Source: Candidatus Campbellbacteria bacterium CG22_combo_CG10-13_8_21_14_all_36_13
GTDB taxonomy: Bacteria; Patescibacteriota; Minisyncoccia; Phycocordibacterales; PCTT01
Length of the DNA stretch: 11,182 bases
Reading direction: 5' to 3'
Assembly: GCA_002771585.1 (NCBI GenBank)
Contig: PCTT01000019.1
Coordinates: 1 to 11,182, forward strand
The notes beneath the pieces were generated by a model that ran no database searches, was not told the origin of the DNA, and was given only the letters and a program-made list of their open reading frames with translations. Shown here one piece after another: positions 4,754 through 11,086 of the stretch (within the stretch, counting starts at the first letter, position 1; the number at the start of each line of letters is the position of its first letter). A program made the translations under genes and the position numbers.

Positions 4754-5959
4754 ATGAATGATAATAAAACAAAAAAGAATAATATATACCTAGACTACAT
4801 GGCGTCTACTCCAATAGACTCCCGTGTGTTAGAGGCCATGCAACCTTTTTTGCAAGAGAGGTTTGCAAACTCTCTTTCTATACACTCTGATGGACAAAGT
4901 GCTGATTTTTTTCTTGAACAATCACAAAAAAGGGTTGCGGAAACAATAGGGGCAAAAAAATCTGAGATACATTGGACTTCTGGTGGCACAGAATCAAACA
5001 CATGGGCTCTTAAGGGTGTTGTGGAATACATAGAAGAGCACAATAATGGAATAAAAGGTCTTCATGTGGTTCTTGGTGGTATTGAACACTCTTCAGTTAG
5101 TGGATTTTTACATTATGCAAAAAAGAAAGAACTCGATGTCTCTTTGGTTGGTGTAGACAAAGACGGAATACTTGATATAGAAGAATTTAAACTTGCACTT
5201 AGACCAGAAACGATTTTGGTATCTGTTTTATATGCAAATAATGAGATTGGCACAATACAGCCAATAAAAAAAATTGGAGAAATAATAAAAAAACACAGAT
5301 CTGAGGGTGGTGATAATTTTATTTTACCAAATCTTGATTTCAAGTTTCCTGCATTTCATACTGACGCCAGCCAGGCGTTTATGTATCTAGATTGCGATGT
5401 TGATACCCTTGGTGTAGATCTTATGACTCTTGATGGTCATAAAATGTATGGACCAAAAGGTATTGGTGCTTTATATATACGCGATGGATTACTTCTTACA
5501 CCAATGTTTTTTTCTATGAACTCTGTAGAAAATAAAAGGTATGGAACTCCAGCAACACAACTTGTTGCTGGGTTTACAAAAGCTTCTGAGATTGCAGTAG
5601 ACGAAAGACAGGAGTTTGGTATTAGACTAAGAGAGTTGCGTGACTATACTATTGAATCTCTTAAAAAAATGTTTCCTGAAATTATAATAAATGGCTCTAT
5701 TAAGGAACGACTCCCAAATAATATAAGTTTTTCATTTCCGGGACAGAATCACGAATTCCTAACGGTGTTATTGGACGAGCAGGGTATTTCTGTTGCTACG
5801 AAAAGTGCTTGTCGTTCTGTTGAAAATTCTTCCCATGTTATAAAAGCATTAGGGAATGATGGTGATAGTGCTATAAGAATTTCTCTCGGTAAGGAGACCA
5901 CAAAACTAGAAATTGACTACTTTCTAGAGACACTTGGTAGAATTCTAAAGAAATCTTGA
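4754..5959 (+). CDS. Cysteine desulfurase (NifS/IscS family)
   Basis: This 401-aa PLP enzyme takes sulfur from L-cysteine, giving alanine and an enzyme persulfide for Fe-S clusters or tRNA thiolation. Class V aminotransferase features are all present: YLDYMASTP near the start (12-20), SGGTESN (76-82), the PLP-stacking H112 (IEHSS), NNEIG (162-166), D204 and Q207 in HTDASQA, the PLP lysine K230 in DGHKMYGPKG, and the catalytic C353 in KSACRS. Length is close to IscS (about 404). An ATG at 4679 would add a 25-residue tail outside the family; the promoter position also favours 4754. It ends with TGA. No IscU, SufU or MnmA gene is adjacent, so the sulfur acceptor cannot be read from context. Confidence 0.92.
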   Translation: MNDNKTKKNNIYLDYMASTPIDSRVLEAMQPFLQERFANSLSIHSDGQSADFFLEQSQKRVAETIGAKKSEIHWTSGGTESNTWALKGVVEYIEEHNNGIKGLHVVLGGIEHSSVSGFLHYAKKKELDVSLVGVDKDGILDIEEFKLALRPETILVSVLYANNEIGTIQPIKKIGEIIKKHRSEGGDNFILPNLDFKFPAFHTDASQAFMYLDCDVDTLGVDLMTLDGHKMYGPKGIGALYIRDGLLLTPMFFSMNSVENKRYGTPATQLVAGFTKASEIAVDERQEFGIRLRELRDYTIESLKKMFPEIIINGSIKERLPNNISFSFPGQNHEFLTVLLDEQGISVATKSACRSVENSSHVIKALGNDGDSAIRISLGKETTKLEIDYFLETLGRILKKS

Positions 5960-5984
5960 TTGCTTATTATAAATAACTTATACT
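5956..5984 (+). promoter_or_regulatory. Promoter of the HtrA-like protein gene
   Basis: TTGATT (5956-5961), exactly 17 nt, then TATACT (5979-5984). The -35 box overlaps the stop codon of the preceding gene. Only 8 nt separate the -10 box from the ATG at 5993, predicting a leaderless mRNA. Confidence 0.65.
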
Positions 5985-5992
5985 GAATACAT

Positions 5993-6889
5993 ATGAATCT
6001 CGAGGAGCTAACAAAACACCAAATACTACTCCTTACTCTTTTGGTAAGCTTCGTCACATCTATAGCAACAGGTATTGTTACTGTGACTCTTATGGATCAA
6101 GCCCCGCCTGGTGTTACTAATACTATAAATAGGGTGGTAGAGAGAACCGTAGAAAAAGTTGTTCCAGACACAAAAGGTCAGACAGCTTCTGTTATTACAA
6201 AAGAAACAACAGTAATCGTTAAAGAAGAAGATTTGATCACGAGCTCTATAGAAAAAGGTTCAAAAAGCATAGTAAGAATAGAATTACCATTAGCCCCTGA
6301 CGAGACAACACCCAAAACTATCGCGCTTGGAACACTTGTATCATCTAGTGGTTATGTCGTTACAGACTCGCTTCAAATTGTTGCAGAAGGTAAATATGTA
6401 ATTAGACAAGGAGCAAATAGATATCAAGCCGAGGTTGTAATACAAGACGAAGAAAAAGGGCTTGCGATTTTAAAGGTTGTTCTTGGTGAAAAAGATCCTG
6501 CAGATAAAAAATTCCAAAACCTATCATTTGCAGATATGTCTGCACTAAAGTTGGGACAAACCCTTATTAGCGTGAGTGGTTCAAACAAAGATTTTGTTTC
6601 CATGGGTGTTATATCTGGGATAAACACAATAGAAGTACCAATTGTGAAAGAAGTTGATCCAAACGCAAAAGATACAAAAGATAAGGCGCCAGAAACAAAA
6701 ACACAGATTTCAAGAATTGATTCTGATATTAGGGACGTTACTTTGTCTGGTACGCCGGTTATAAATGTATTTGGAGATATGGTGGGTATGATGCTTATTA
6801 CATCAAATGATAGAATGATAGTTCCTGCATCAGACATAGTTTTGATACTACAATCTATTAAAACAACAGAGAAAAAAACATCACAATAG
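5993..6889 (+). CDS. Membrane-anchored HtrA/trypsin-fold protein, probably inactive
   Basis: This 298-aa protein has a short cytoplasmic start, one transmembrane helix (about 11-34), a TINRVVERTVEKVV linker, then an extracytoplasmic chymotrypsin-like fold (about 80-285). The fold is recognised by the HtrA-type landmarks TLVSSSGYVVTD (114-125), GLAILKV (156-162), LGQTLISVSG (187-196) and SGTPVINVFGDMVGM (252-266). The catalytic His expected just after GYVVTD is replaced by SLQ, and the usual Asp of the DLAVLK motif is G156. Ser252 of the GNSGGP-like site remains, as LSGTP. No PDZ domain follows. I infer a pseudoprotease that may act as an envelope scaffold or sensor. It lies between the desulfurase and the Clp ATPase, each with its own promoter. 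Confidence 0.7.
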   Translation: MNLEELTKHQILLLTLLVSFVTSIATGIVTVTLMDQAPPGVTNTINRVVERTVEKVVPDTKGQTASVITKETTVIVKEEDLITSSIEKGSKSIVRIELPLAPDETTPKTIALGTLVSSSGYVVTDSLQIVAEGKYVIRQGANRYQAEVVIQDEEKGLAILKVVLGEKDPADKKFQNLSFADMSALKLGQTLISVSGSNKDFVSMGVISGINTIEVPIVKEVDPNAKDTKDKAPETKTQISRIDSDIRDVTLSGTPVINVFGDMVGMMLITSNDRMIVPASDIVLILQSIKTTEKKTSQ

Positions 6890-6893
6890 GTAA

Positions 6894-6922
6894 TTGACCA
6901 GACTCTGTTTTTGTTGTAAAAT
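6894..6922 (+). promoter_or_regulatory. Upstream promoter (P1) of the Clp ATPase gene
   Basis: TTGACC (6894-6899), exactly 17 nt, then TAAAAT (6917-6922). The start point would be near 6929, giving a leader of about 30 nt. I saw no CIRCE-type inverted repeat near it. Confidence 0.5.
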
Positions 6923-6925
6923 CTA

Positions 6926-6953
6926 TTTACACGTTTATTTTTAATAATATATA
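6926..6953 (+). promoter_or_regulatory. Downstream promoter (P2) of the Clp ATPase gene
   Basis: TTTACA (6926-6931), 16 nt, then TATATA (6948-6953), ending 5 nt before the ATG at 6959. This would give a leaderless mRNA, as for the neighbouring genes. No Shine-Dalgarno sequence precedes the ATG. Confidence 0.45.
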
Positions 6954-6958
6954 GAAAA

Positions 6959-9661
6959 ATGCCACCATTTGGAAAATTCACAAGTAAAGCAAGGGAAGTA
7001 ATAAGAAAATCACACGAACTAGCTATCGAGCGAGGCCAAAATAATGTTGGACACGCACACCTTTTAGCTGCACTGATTCTACAAGAAGAAAGTATGGTAA
7101 TGTCTGTACTTGATCGTCTTGGTGTTGATGTTGTATTACTTACCGATTCCGTGATTGAATCTCTAGAAAGTCCCGATAGGTCTTCGGTTCTTTCGCCTTC
7201 GTATCAAATCTATATTACACCAGAGCTTGGAAAAATATTAGAGGCATCGACGCAACTTGCTGGCCGTATGGGGGATGAATTTGTTTCAACGGAACATCTG
7301 TTTTTGGCGATGCTTGAGGTTCCAAACCCAGCAAAAGATTTGCTTGGAAGATTTAAAATAACAAGTGAAGCTGTTACAAATGTAATAGAAGAGCTTCGTG
7401 AAGGAAACACAAGTGATATTCAATCCAAACCAACATTTAGAGCGATTACAAAATACACAAGAAATCTTACAAAATATGCACAAGAAAATAAACTAGATCC
7501 TGTTATTGGTCGCGATAAAGAAATTAATCGTGTAATACAAATTCTTTCAAGAAGAACAAAAAATAACCCAATCTTAATAGGTGAAGCTGGTGTTGGTAAG
7601 ACAGCGATTGTGGAGGGGTTGGCGCAGAGAATTGCGGTGGGTGATGTTCCCGAATCCATAAAAGGTAAAGAACTTGTCTCTCTTGATCTTGGTTCCCTTA
7701 TTGCGGGAACAAAATACAGGGGGGAGTTTGAGGACAGACTAAAAGCAATAATGAAAGAAATAAATAAATCTGACGGAAAGATAATTCTGTTTATAGATGA
7801 GATTCACACTATTGTTGGTGCTGGTGCCGCAGAAGGCGCGATGGATGCATCAAATATGCTTAAACCCGCTCTTTCAAGGGGCGAGCTTCGTGCAATAGGA
7901 GCAACAACTATAAAAGAGTATCAAAAACACATAGAAAAAGATCCTGCACTCACAAGAAGATTTCAACCCGTGTATGTTAATGAGCCGTCGATAGAAGATG
8001 CACTTGCTATACTTCGAGGGATAAAAGAAAAATATGAACTATTTCATGGTGTGCAAATTCTAGATGAAGCTATTGTTGCTGCTGTGAATTTATCTTCTAG
8101 ATATATCACAAGTAGATATTTACCAGACAAAGCTATAGATCTTATTGATGAAGCCTGTTCTTCTTTGCGCATGACTCTTGAAAACAAACCAGAAGATCTT
8201 GAGATTGCTCATAGAAAAATATTGCGTTTAGAAATAGAGAAAAGAGCTCTCGCAAAAGAAGCTTCTGATGCGAAAAATACAGAAGCAAAAGCAAGAGTTA
8301 GCCAAATTGATAAAGAAATTGCAGAGCTTAAAGAAAAAACATCAGAGCTGGAGCTAAAATGGAAGAATGAAAAAGAGACACTTACAGAGATAAAAGCAAC
8401 AAAGAAAGAATTGGAAACAATGAGGATCGAAGCGGATTCTGCAGAAGCAATGTCTGATTTATCTCGTGCGGCTGAAATAAGGTATGGAGAAATTCCAGAA
8501 ATGGAAAAAACATTAGAGCAAAAAACAAAACGTTTAAAGAAGCTACAGGGTTCTCGTCGTATTCTAAAAGAGGATGTAAATGAAAGTGATATAGCAGATG
8601 TTGTGTCTCGTTGGACGGGTGTGCCTGTAATGCGTATGCTTGAGGCAGAAGCACAAAAACTTGCCAGGATGACTGAAGTGTTGCAAGAGCGTGTTGTTGG
8701 GCAGGATGAGGCAATTAGCAAGGTTTCAGATGCTGTAAAGAGGTCGCGAGTTGGTATATCAGACCCAAATAAACCAATTGGCTCATTTATGTTTCTTGGC
8801 CCCACGGGGGTGGGTAAGACAGAGCTAACCAAAGCACTTGCTGAATTTATGTTTGATGATGCTGATGCTCTTGTGAGAATCGATATGTCTGAGTTTATGG
8901 AGAGGCATTCAATATCAAAAATGATTGGAGCACCCGCTGGATATGTTGGCTATGATGAGGGTGGAAATATCACAGAGAAAATAAGGCATAGACCATATTC
9001 TGTTGTTCTTTTTGATGAAGTGGAAAAAGCTCACCCAGAAGTGTTTAACCTTCTTCTGCAGGTTCTTGATGAAGGACATCTTACTGATGCAAAAGGGCGA
9101 AAGGTTAATTTCAAGAATACAATAATCGTGCTTACTTCAAATATTGGTTCTGAGTATATAGACCAAATGGAAAAACTTGGTTTTAGCTCGGGGGATACAC
9201 TTGAAGAATATGAAGATGCAAAAGACAGGGTTATGAAAGCTCTTAAGGAGCATTTCAGACCTGAGTTTCTTAATCGTCTTGATGAAATTGTTTTGTTTAA
9301 CGTGCTTCCAGAAAGTGCAATTAGAGATATTGTTGATATACAAATAAGAGAAATTACAAAACGTCTTTCAGACAAACACATAAACATTAATATTTCTGAT
9401 GGGGTTTTTGCTTATCTTGCAAAAGAGGGATATGATCCACAATATGGCGCTCGTCCACTTAAGAGGTTGATTCAAAGTAAAATACTCACACCACTTGCAA
9501 ACTTAATGGTAGAAAAAGGCGTAATGTCTGGGGGAAGCGTATCAATCGATATGTCTGGTGATGGATTAAAATTTTCTGTTACAAAAAAGGGGACTGGCAA
9601 GGCTCCAAAAGAGCCAAAACAGACAAAAAAGAAAACACCTAAGTCGAAAGTGGAGGCGTAA
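6959..9661 (+). CDS. Hsp100 ATPase with ClpB-type middle domain and ClpC-type ClpP loop
   Basis: This 900-aa AAA+ unfoldase/disaggregase works on aggregated or tagged proteins in the cytoplasm. Domains: two Clp_N repeats (about 5-145); AAA-1 with Walker A GEAGVGKT (208-215) and Walker B ILFIDE (276-281); a long coiled-coil middle domain (about 405-530); AAA-2 with Walker A GPTGVGKT (614-621) and Walker B LFDE (684-687); the C-terminal ClpB_D2-small domain (YGARPLKR); and a Lys-rich tail. The middle domain has full ClpB length and ClpB-like sequence (NKPEDLE..., SDLSRAAEIRYGEIPEMEK). Yet between TSNIGS and FRPEF lie 34 residues including LGF (740-742), where ClpC has its ClpP-docking loop and E. 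coli ClpB has about 26 residues without it. clpB or clpC are both defensible names, so I give none. Two promoters precede it. Confidence 0.9.
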   Translation: MPPFGKFTSKAREVIRKSHELAIERGQNNVGHAHLLAALILQEESMVMSVLDRLGVDVVLLTDSVIESLESPDRSSVLSPSYQIYITPELGKILEASTQLAGRMGDEFVSTEHLFLAMLEVPNPAKDLLGRFKITSEAVTNVIEELREGNTSDIQSKPTFRAITKYTRNLTKYAQENKLDPVIGRDKEINRVIQILSRRTKNNPILIGEAGVGKTAIVEGLAQRIAVGDVPESIKGKELVSLDLGSLIAGTKYRGEFEDRLKAIMKEINKSDGKIILFIDEIHTIVGAGAAEGAMDASNMLKPALSRGELRAIGATTIKEYQKHIEKDPALTRRFQPVYVNEPSIEDALAILRGIKEKYELFHGVQILDEAIVAAVNLSSRYITSRYLPDKAIDLIDEACSSLRMTLENKPEDLEIAHRKILRLEIEKRALAKEASDAKNTEAKARVSQIDKEIAELKEKTSELELKWKNEKETLTEIKATKKELETMRIEADSAEAMSDLSRAAEIRYGEIPEMEKTLEQKTKRLKKLQGSRRILKEDVNESDIADVVSRWTGVPVMRMLEAEAQKLARMTEVLQERVVGQDEAISKVSDAVKRSRVGISDPNKPIGSFMFLGPTGVGKTELTKALAEFMFDDADALVRIDMSEFMERHSISKMIGAPAGYVGYDEGGNITEKIRHRPYSVVLFDEVEKAHPEVFNLLLQVLDEGHLTDAKGRKVNFKNTIIVLTSNIGSEYIDQMEKLGFSSGDTLEEYEDAKDRVMKALKEHFRPEFLNRLDEIVLFNVLPESAIRDIVDIQIREITKRLSDKHININISDGVFAYLAKEGYDPQYGARPLKRLIQSKILTPLANLMVEKGVMSGGSVSIDMSGDGLKFSVTKKGTGKAPKEPKQTKKKTPKSKVEA

Positions 9662-9663
9662 AC

Positions 9664-9708
9664 ATGTCAACACAAGTAGTTCTATGTACTTACTCCTTTG
9701 TGTTATAA
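9664..9708 (+). CDS. Possible 14-codon leader peptide
   Basis: ATG to TAA encodes MSTQVVLCTYSFVL. A strong GGAGG (9653-9657) lies 6 nt before the ATG, inside the end of the Clp gene, which makes it the best Shine-Dalgarno site on this strand. The stop codon overlaps the TATAAT box of the next gene. It could be a real small protein translated from the Clp mRNA or chance, since TGGAGGCGTAA also encodes the last Clp residues. Confidence 0.2.
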   Translation: MSTQVVLCTYSFVL

Positions 9709-9709
9709 T
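9701..9709 (+). promoter_or_regulatory. Extended -10 promoter of the HTH/LAGLIDADG-like gene
   Basis: TGTTATAAT is a perfect extended -10 element; no clear -35 box is seen. It ends 11 nt before the ATG at 9721, so the leader would be about 4-5 nt. The same nonamer precedes the last gene of the window (10808-10816). Confidence 0.6.
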
Positions 9710-9720
9710 TAGTGTTAGTT

Positions 9721-10317
9721 ATGGCTTCAATATCAGAAGACAAATTAACACTTGTTAGGGAAATGTATAATACTCAAAATATGAGTATGCAGGACATTGC
9801 AACTAAATTAAACGTTTCACTAGATTCTGTTGTGTATTTTATGAGAAAACATAAAATCAATAGAAGAAACACATCAGATACAAACAGGTATAAGTATACT
9901 CTGCAAACCCCGTCATTTTCTCTAAATTCTGATACTACTAATGAGAAATTGTTGATAATACTCGCCATGCTTTATTGGGCTGAGGGGTATAAAACAGAAA
10001 AAGCAAACGGTTTAGATTTTGCAAATAGTGATCCTGATATGATAAAAACATTTATCACAGCTCTTAGATCGGTTTACTGTCTCGACGAAGGTAGGCTCAG
10101 GGTTTTGCTTTATTGTTATCAAGATCAAAATGTTAAAGATCTCATCTCTTTTTGGAGTTGTCATACATGTATTCCTGAAGCTCAATTTACAAAACCTTAT
10201 ATAAGGAAAGATATTAAGGATGGAGGTCGCAAAATGCCTTACGGACTAATACACATAAGGTATTATGACAAAAAATTGTTGATAGAACTGAAAAAACTGA
10301 TAGAATCATATAAGTAA
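9721..10317 (+). CDS. HTH protein with LAGLIDADG-like domain, function unknown
   Basis: This 198-aa protein begins with a helix-turn-helix (about 6-48: KLTLVREMYNTQNMSMQDIATKLNVSLDSVVYFMRKHKI, described by position only beyond this motif's key residues M21, I26, V32, V37). The C-terminal part has LLIILAMLYWAEGYK (77-91), which resembles a LAGLIDADG helix with an acid-Gly pair (E88, G89), then NSDPDMIKTF, FWS, IPEAQFTKPYIRK (151-163) and a final helix. I recognise this arrangement as an abundant, uncharacterised family in Patescibacteria. DNA binding is likely; nuclease activity is unproven. A GTG at 9712 lies too close to the -10 box, so ATG 9721 is the better start. The stop codon is 7 nt before tRNA-Tyr. 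Confidence 0.7.
   Translation: MASISEDKLTLVREMYNTQNMSMQDIATKLNVSLDSVVYFMRKHKINRRNTSDTNRYKYTLQTPSFSLNSDTTNEKLLIILAMLYWAEGYKTEKANGLDFANSDPDMIKTFITALRSVYCLDEGRLRVLLYCYQDQNVKDLISFWSCHTCIPEAQFTKPYIRKDIKDGGRKMPYGLIHIRYYDKKLLIELKKLIESYK
10279..10306 (+). promoter_or_regulatory. Possible promoter of tRNA-Tyr inside the preceding gene
   Basis: TTGATA (10279-10284), 16 nt, then TAGAAT (10301-10306). Transcription would begin about 11 nt before the mature tRNA at 10325. The promoter overlaps the last codons of the HTH/LAGLIDADG-like gene, which would let the tRNA be expressed independently of it. Confidence 0.45.
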
Positions 10318-10324
10318 TATTCAT

Positions 10325-10407
10325 GCGTCGGTGGCGGAGTGGTCAATCGCACTTGACTGTAAATCAAGCACCTACTGGTTACGCAGGTTCGAATCCTGCC
10401 CGGCGCA
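10325..10407 (+). tRNA. tRNA-Tyr (anticodon GUA)
   Basis: This class II bacterial tyrosine tRNA has acceptor GCGTCGG/CCGGCGC (one T-G wobble), anticodon stem CTTGA/TCAAG with loop CTGTAAA (anticodon GTA), a variable arm with ACC/GGT, T-stem GCAGG/CCTGC and T-loop TTCGAAT. The discriminator is A followed by CA, with no encoded CCA. A terminator follows after one base, and inverted copies of its tail lie downstream. Confidence 0.95.
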
Positions 10408-10408
10408 C

Positions 10409-10447
10409 AAAATATAAAAACACCCATTTAGGGTGTTTTTATATTTT
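10409..10447 (+). terminator. Intrinsic terminator of tRNA-Tyr
   Basis: AAAATATAAAAACACCC (10409-10425) pairs perfectly with GGGTGTTTTTATATTTT (10431-10447) around the loop ATTTA. It has a GC-rich tip and U-rich 3' arm, and the structure works in both directions. It is the centre of the larger palindrome that mirrors the tRNA tail. Confidence 0.88.
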
Positions 10448-10450
10448 TAA

Positions 10451-10585
10451 TGTGCCGGAGCAAAGTGCCTGCGCACTTTGCGTGCAGGATTCGAAAACCT
10501 TGAGCATATCGTAACGAGTCCTGAGCTTGTCGAAGGGCGAAGTGAGATGCGAAAGGTGTACAGTCCATGTAATGGAAGAATCCTG
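10451..10585 (-). repeat. tRNA-tail palindromic element 5 (tRNA-Tyr type)
   Basis: On the minus strand the end facing the tRNA reads TTCGAATCCTGC (10495-10484), then a 25-nt insertion (10459-10483), then CCGGCACA (10458-10451), so the copied tail is split exactly between T-arm and acceptor strand. The insertion is a GCAAAGTG/CACTTTGC hairpin. The core (10497-10563) has CTGTACACCTTTCGCATCTC and GATATGCTCAAGGT arms, and its loop holds CCTGAGCTTGTCGAAGG (10520-10536), a motif I recall as a common dispersed repeat in environmental bacteria. The distal end carries only GAATCCTG (10578-10585). Confidence 0.6.
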
Positions 10586-10593
10586 ATTTTGTA

Positions 10594-10746
10594 GCGCCGG
10601 GCAGGATTCGAAAGCCGGAGCGCGCGAAGCCTGAATACTACAGTATTCAGTGCGCGAGGCGGGTGAGAAAGTGTTGCGCACTTTCGCAAGACCTTCTTCT
10701 AATAAATATTACGATATATCGTAATATTTGTTGAAAAGGTGTACAG
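10594..10746 (-). repeat. tRNA-tail palindromic element 6 (tRNA-Tyr type)
   Basis: On the minus strand its tRNA-facing end (10612-10594) is TTCGAATCCTGCCCGGCGC, a 19/19 copy of the tRNA-Tyr tail at 10388-10406, inverted. The core (10691-10746) starts CTGTACACCTTTTC on the minus strand and contains a 26-bp perfect palindrome. Between core and tail copy, 10613-10690 holds two further hairpins: CTGAATACT/AGTATTCAG (10631-10650) and GAAAGTG/CACTTTC (10667-10685). Open frames of about 80 codons on the minus strand here are only frames through repeats. Confidence 0.6.
10704..10729. repeat. 26-bp perfect palindrome
   Basis: The sequence reads the same on both strands over all 26 bases (centre ATAT, arms AAATATTACGATA). 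Imperfect pairing continues outwards to ACCTT and AAGGT at 10691 and 10740. It is the hairpin core of element 6. By itself it could also be a protein-binding operator, but its place in the element explains it better. Confidence 0.7.
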
Positions 10747-10779
10747 CTCCCGCCCGCCTACCGGCAGGCAGGTAGGGAG
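10747..10779. repeat. GC-rich palindromic repeat (CTCCC/GGGAG)
   Basis: Outer arms CTCCC (10747-10751) and GGGAG (10775-10779) and inner arms CCTACC (10757-10762) and GGTAGG (10771-10776) share the GGCAGGCAGG motif of the repeats at 541-584 and 2614-2633. It separates element 6 from the promoter of the last gene. A short palindrome AGAATATTCT follows at 10780-10789. Confidence 0.55.
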
Positions 10780-10807
10780 AGAATATTCTGCCCCCCAACT
10801 CTTTTTT

Positions 10808-10816
10808 TGTTATAAT
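10808..10816 (+). promoter_or_regulatory. Extended -10 promoter of the small membrane protein gene
   Basis: TGTTATAAT, identical to the element before the HTH/LAGLIDADG-like gene, ends 6 nt before the ATG at 10823. A leaderless transcript starting at the ATG is expected. No clear -35 box is seen. Confidence 0.65.
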
Positions 10817-10822
10817 ATCCAC

Positions 10823-11086
10823 ATGACATCAGACCCACTTAAAGCAATAGAGGATTTAACAAAAGAGGTAAATGACCACATAGATAAGCAGGGGCGAGGA
10901 GTTTTCAAAAGATATCCCGTTACATTTGCACTTTTAGCAACATTTGGTGTAACCGCAGTAGGTTCTGGGTTAAAGGCTATTTTAGATAAAGTTTTTATAT
11001 TTAAAGAAAACCCAATTTTGTTAGTATTTATAGGAGTTTTGGTGCTTATGTTTACAGGCTCTTTGTTTAAAAAACTTAATAAATAG
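10823..11086 (+). CDS. Small two-helix membrane protein, function unknown
   Basis: This 87-aa protein has a charged, probably helical cytoplasmic start (KAIEDLTKEVNDHIDKQGRG), then two hydrophobic segments: about 33-50 (VTFALLATFGVTAVGSG) and about 63-79 (NPILLVFIGVLVLMFTG), ending in KKLNK. I recognise this layout, with FKRYPVTFALLATFG before the first helix, from conserved hypothetical proteins of Patescibacteria, but know no function. A longer frame starting at 10739 would include the repeat region and lie upstream of the promoter, so ATG 10823 is preferred. The remaining 96 bp of the window hold no recognisable feature. Confidence 0.65.
   Translation: MTSDPLKAIEDLTKEVNDHIDKQGRGVFKRYPVTFALLATFGVTAVGSGLKAILDKVFIFKENPILLVFIGVLVLMFTGSLFKKLNK

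Noticed and set aside
5957..5959. TGA read as glycine (SR1/Gracilibacteria code)
   Set aside because: TGA ends the cysteine desulfurase at the usual family length, with a new promoter and gene directly after it.
8209..8832. 207-codon minus-strand frame inside the Clp gene
   Set aside because: It is an antisense shadow of the coiled-coil region, Ser-rich and without similarity to a protein.
10439..10689. Two overlapping 80-codon minus-strand frames
   Set aside because: Both are reading frames through tRNA-tail copies and hairpins, without a credible start signal or protein similarity.
10739..10822. Longer start of the small membrane protein
   Set aside because: The added N-terminus is translated GC-rich repeat, and the TGTTATAAT promoter lies between it and the ATG at 10823.
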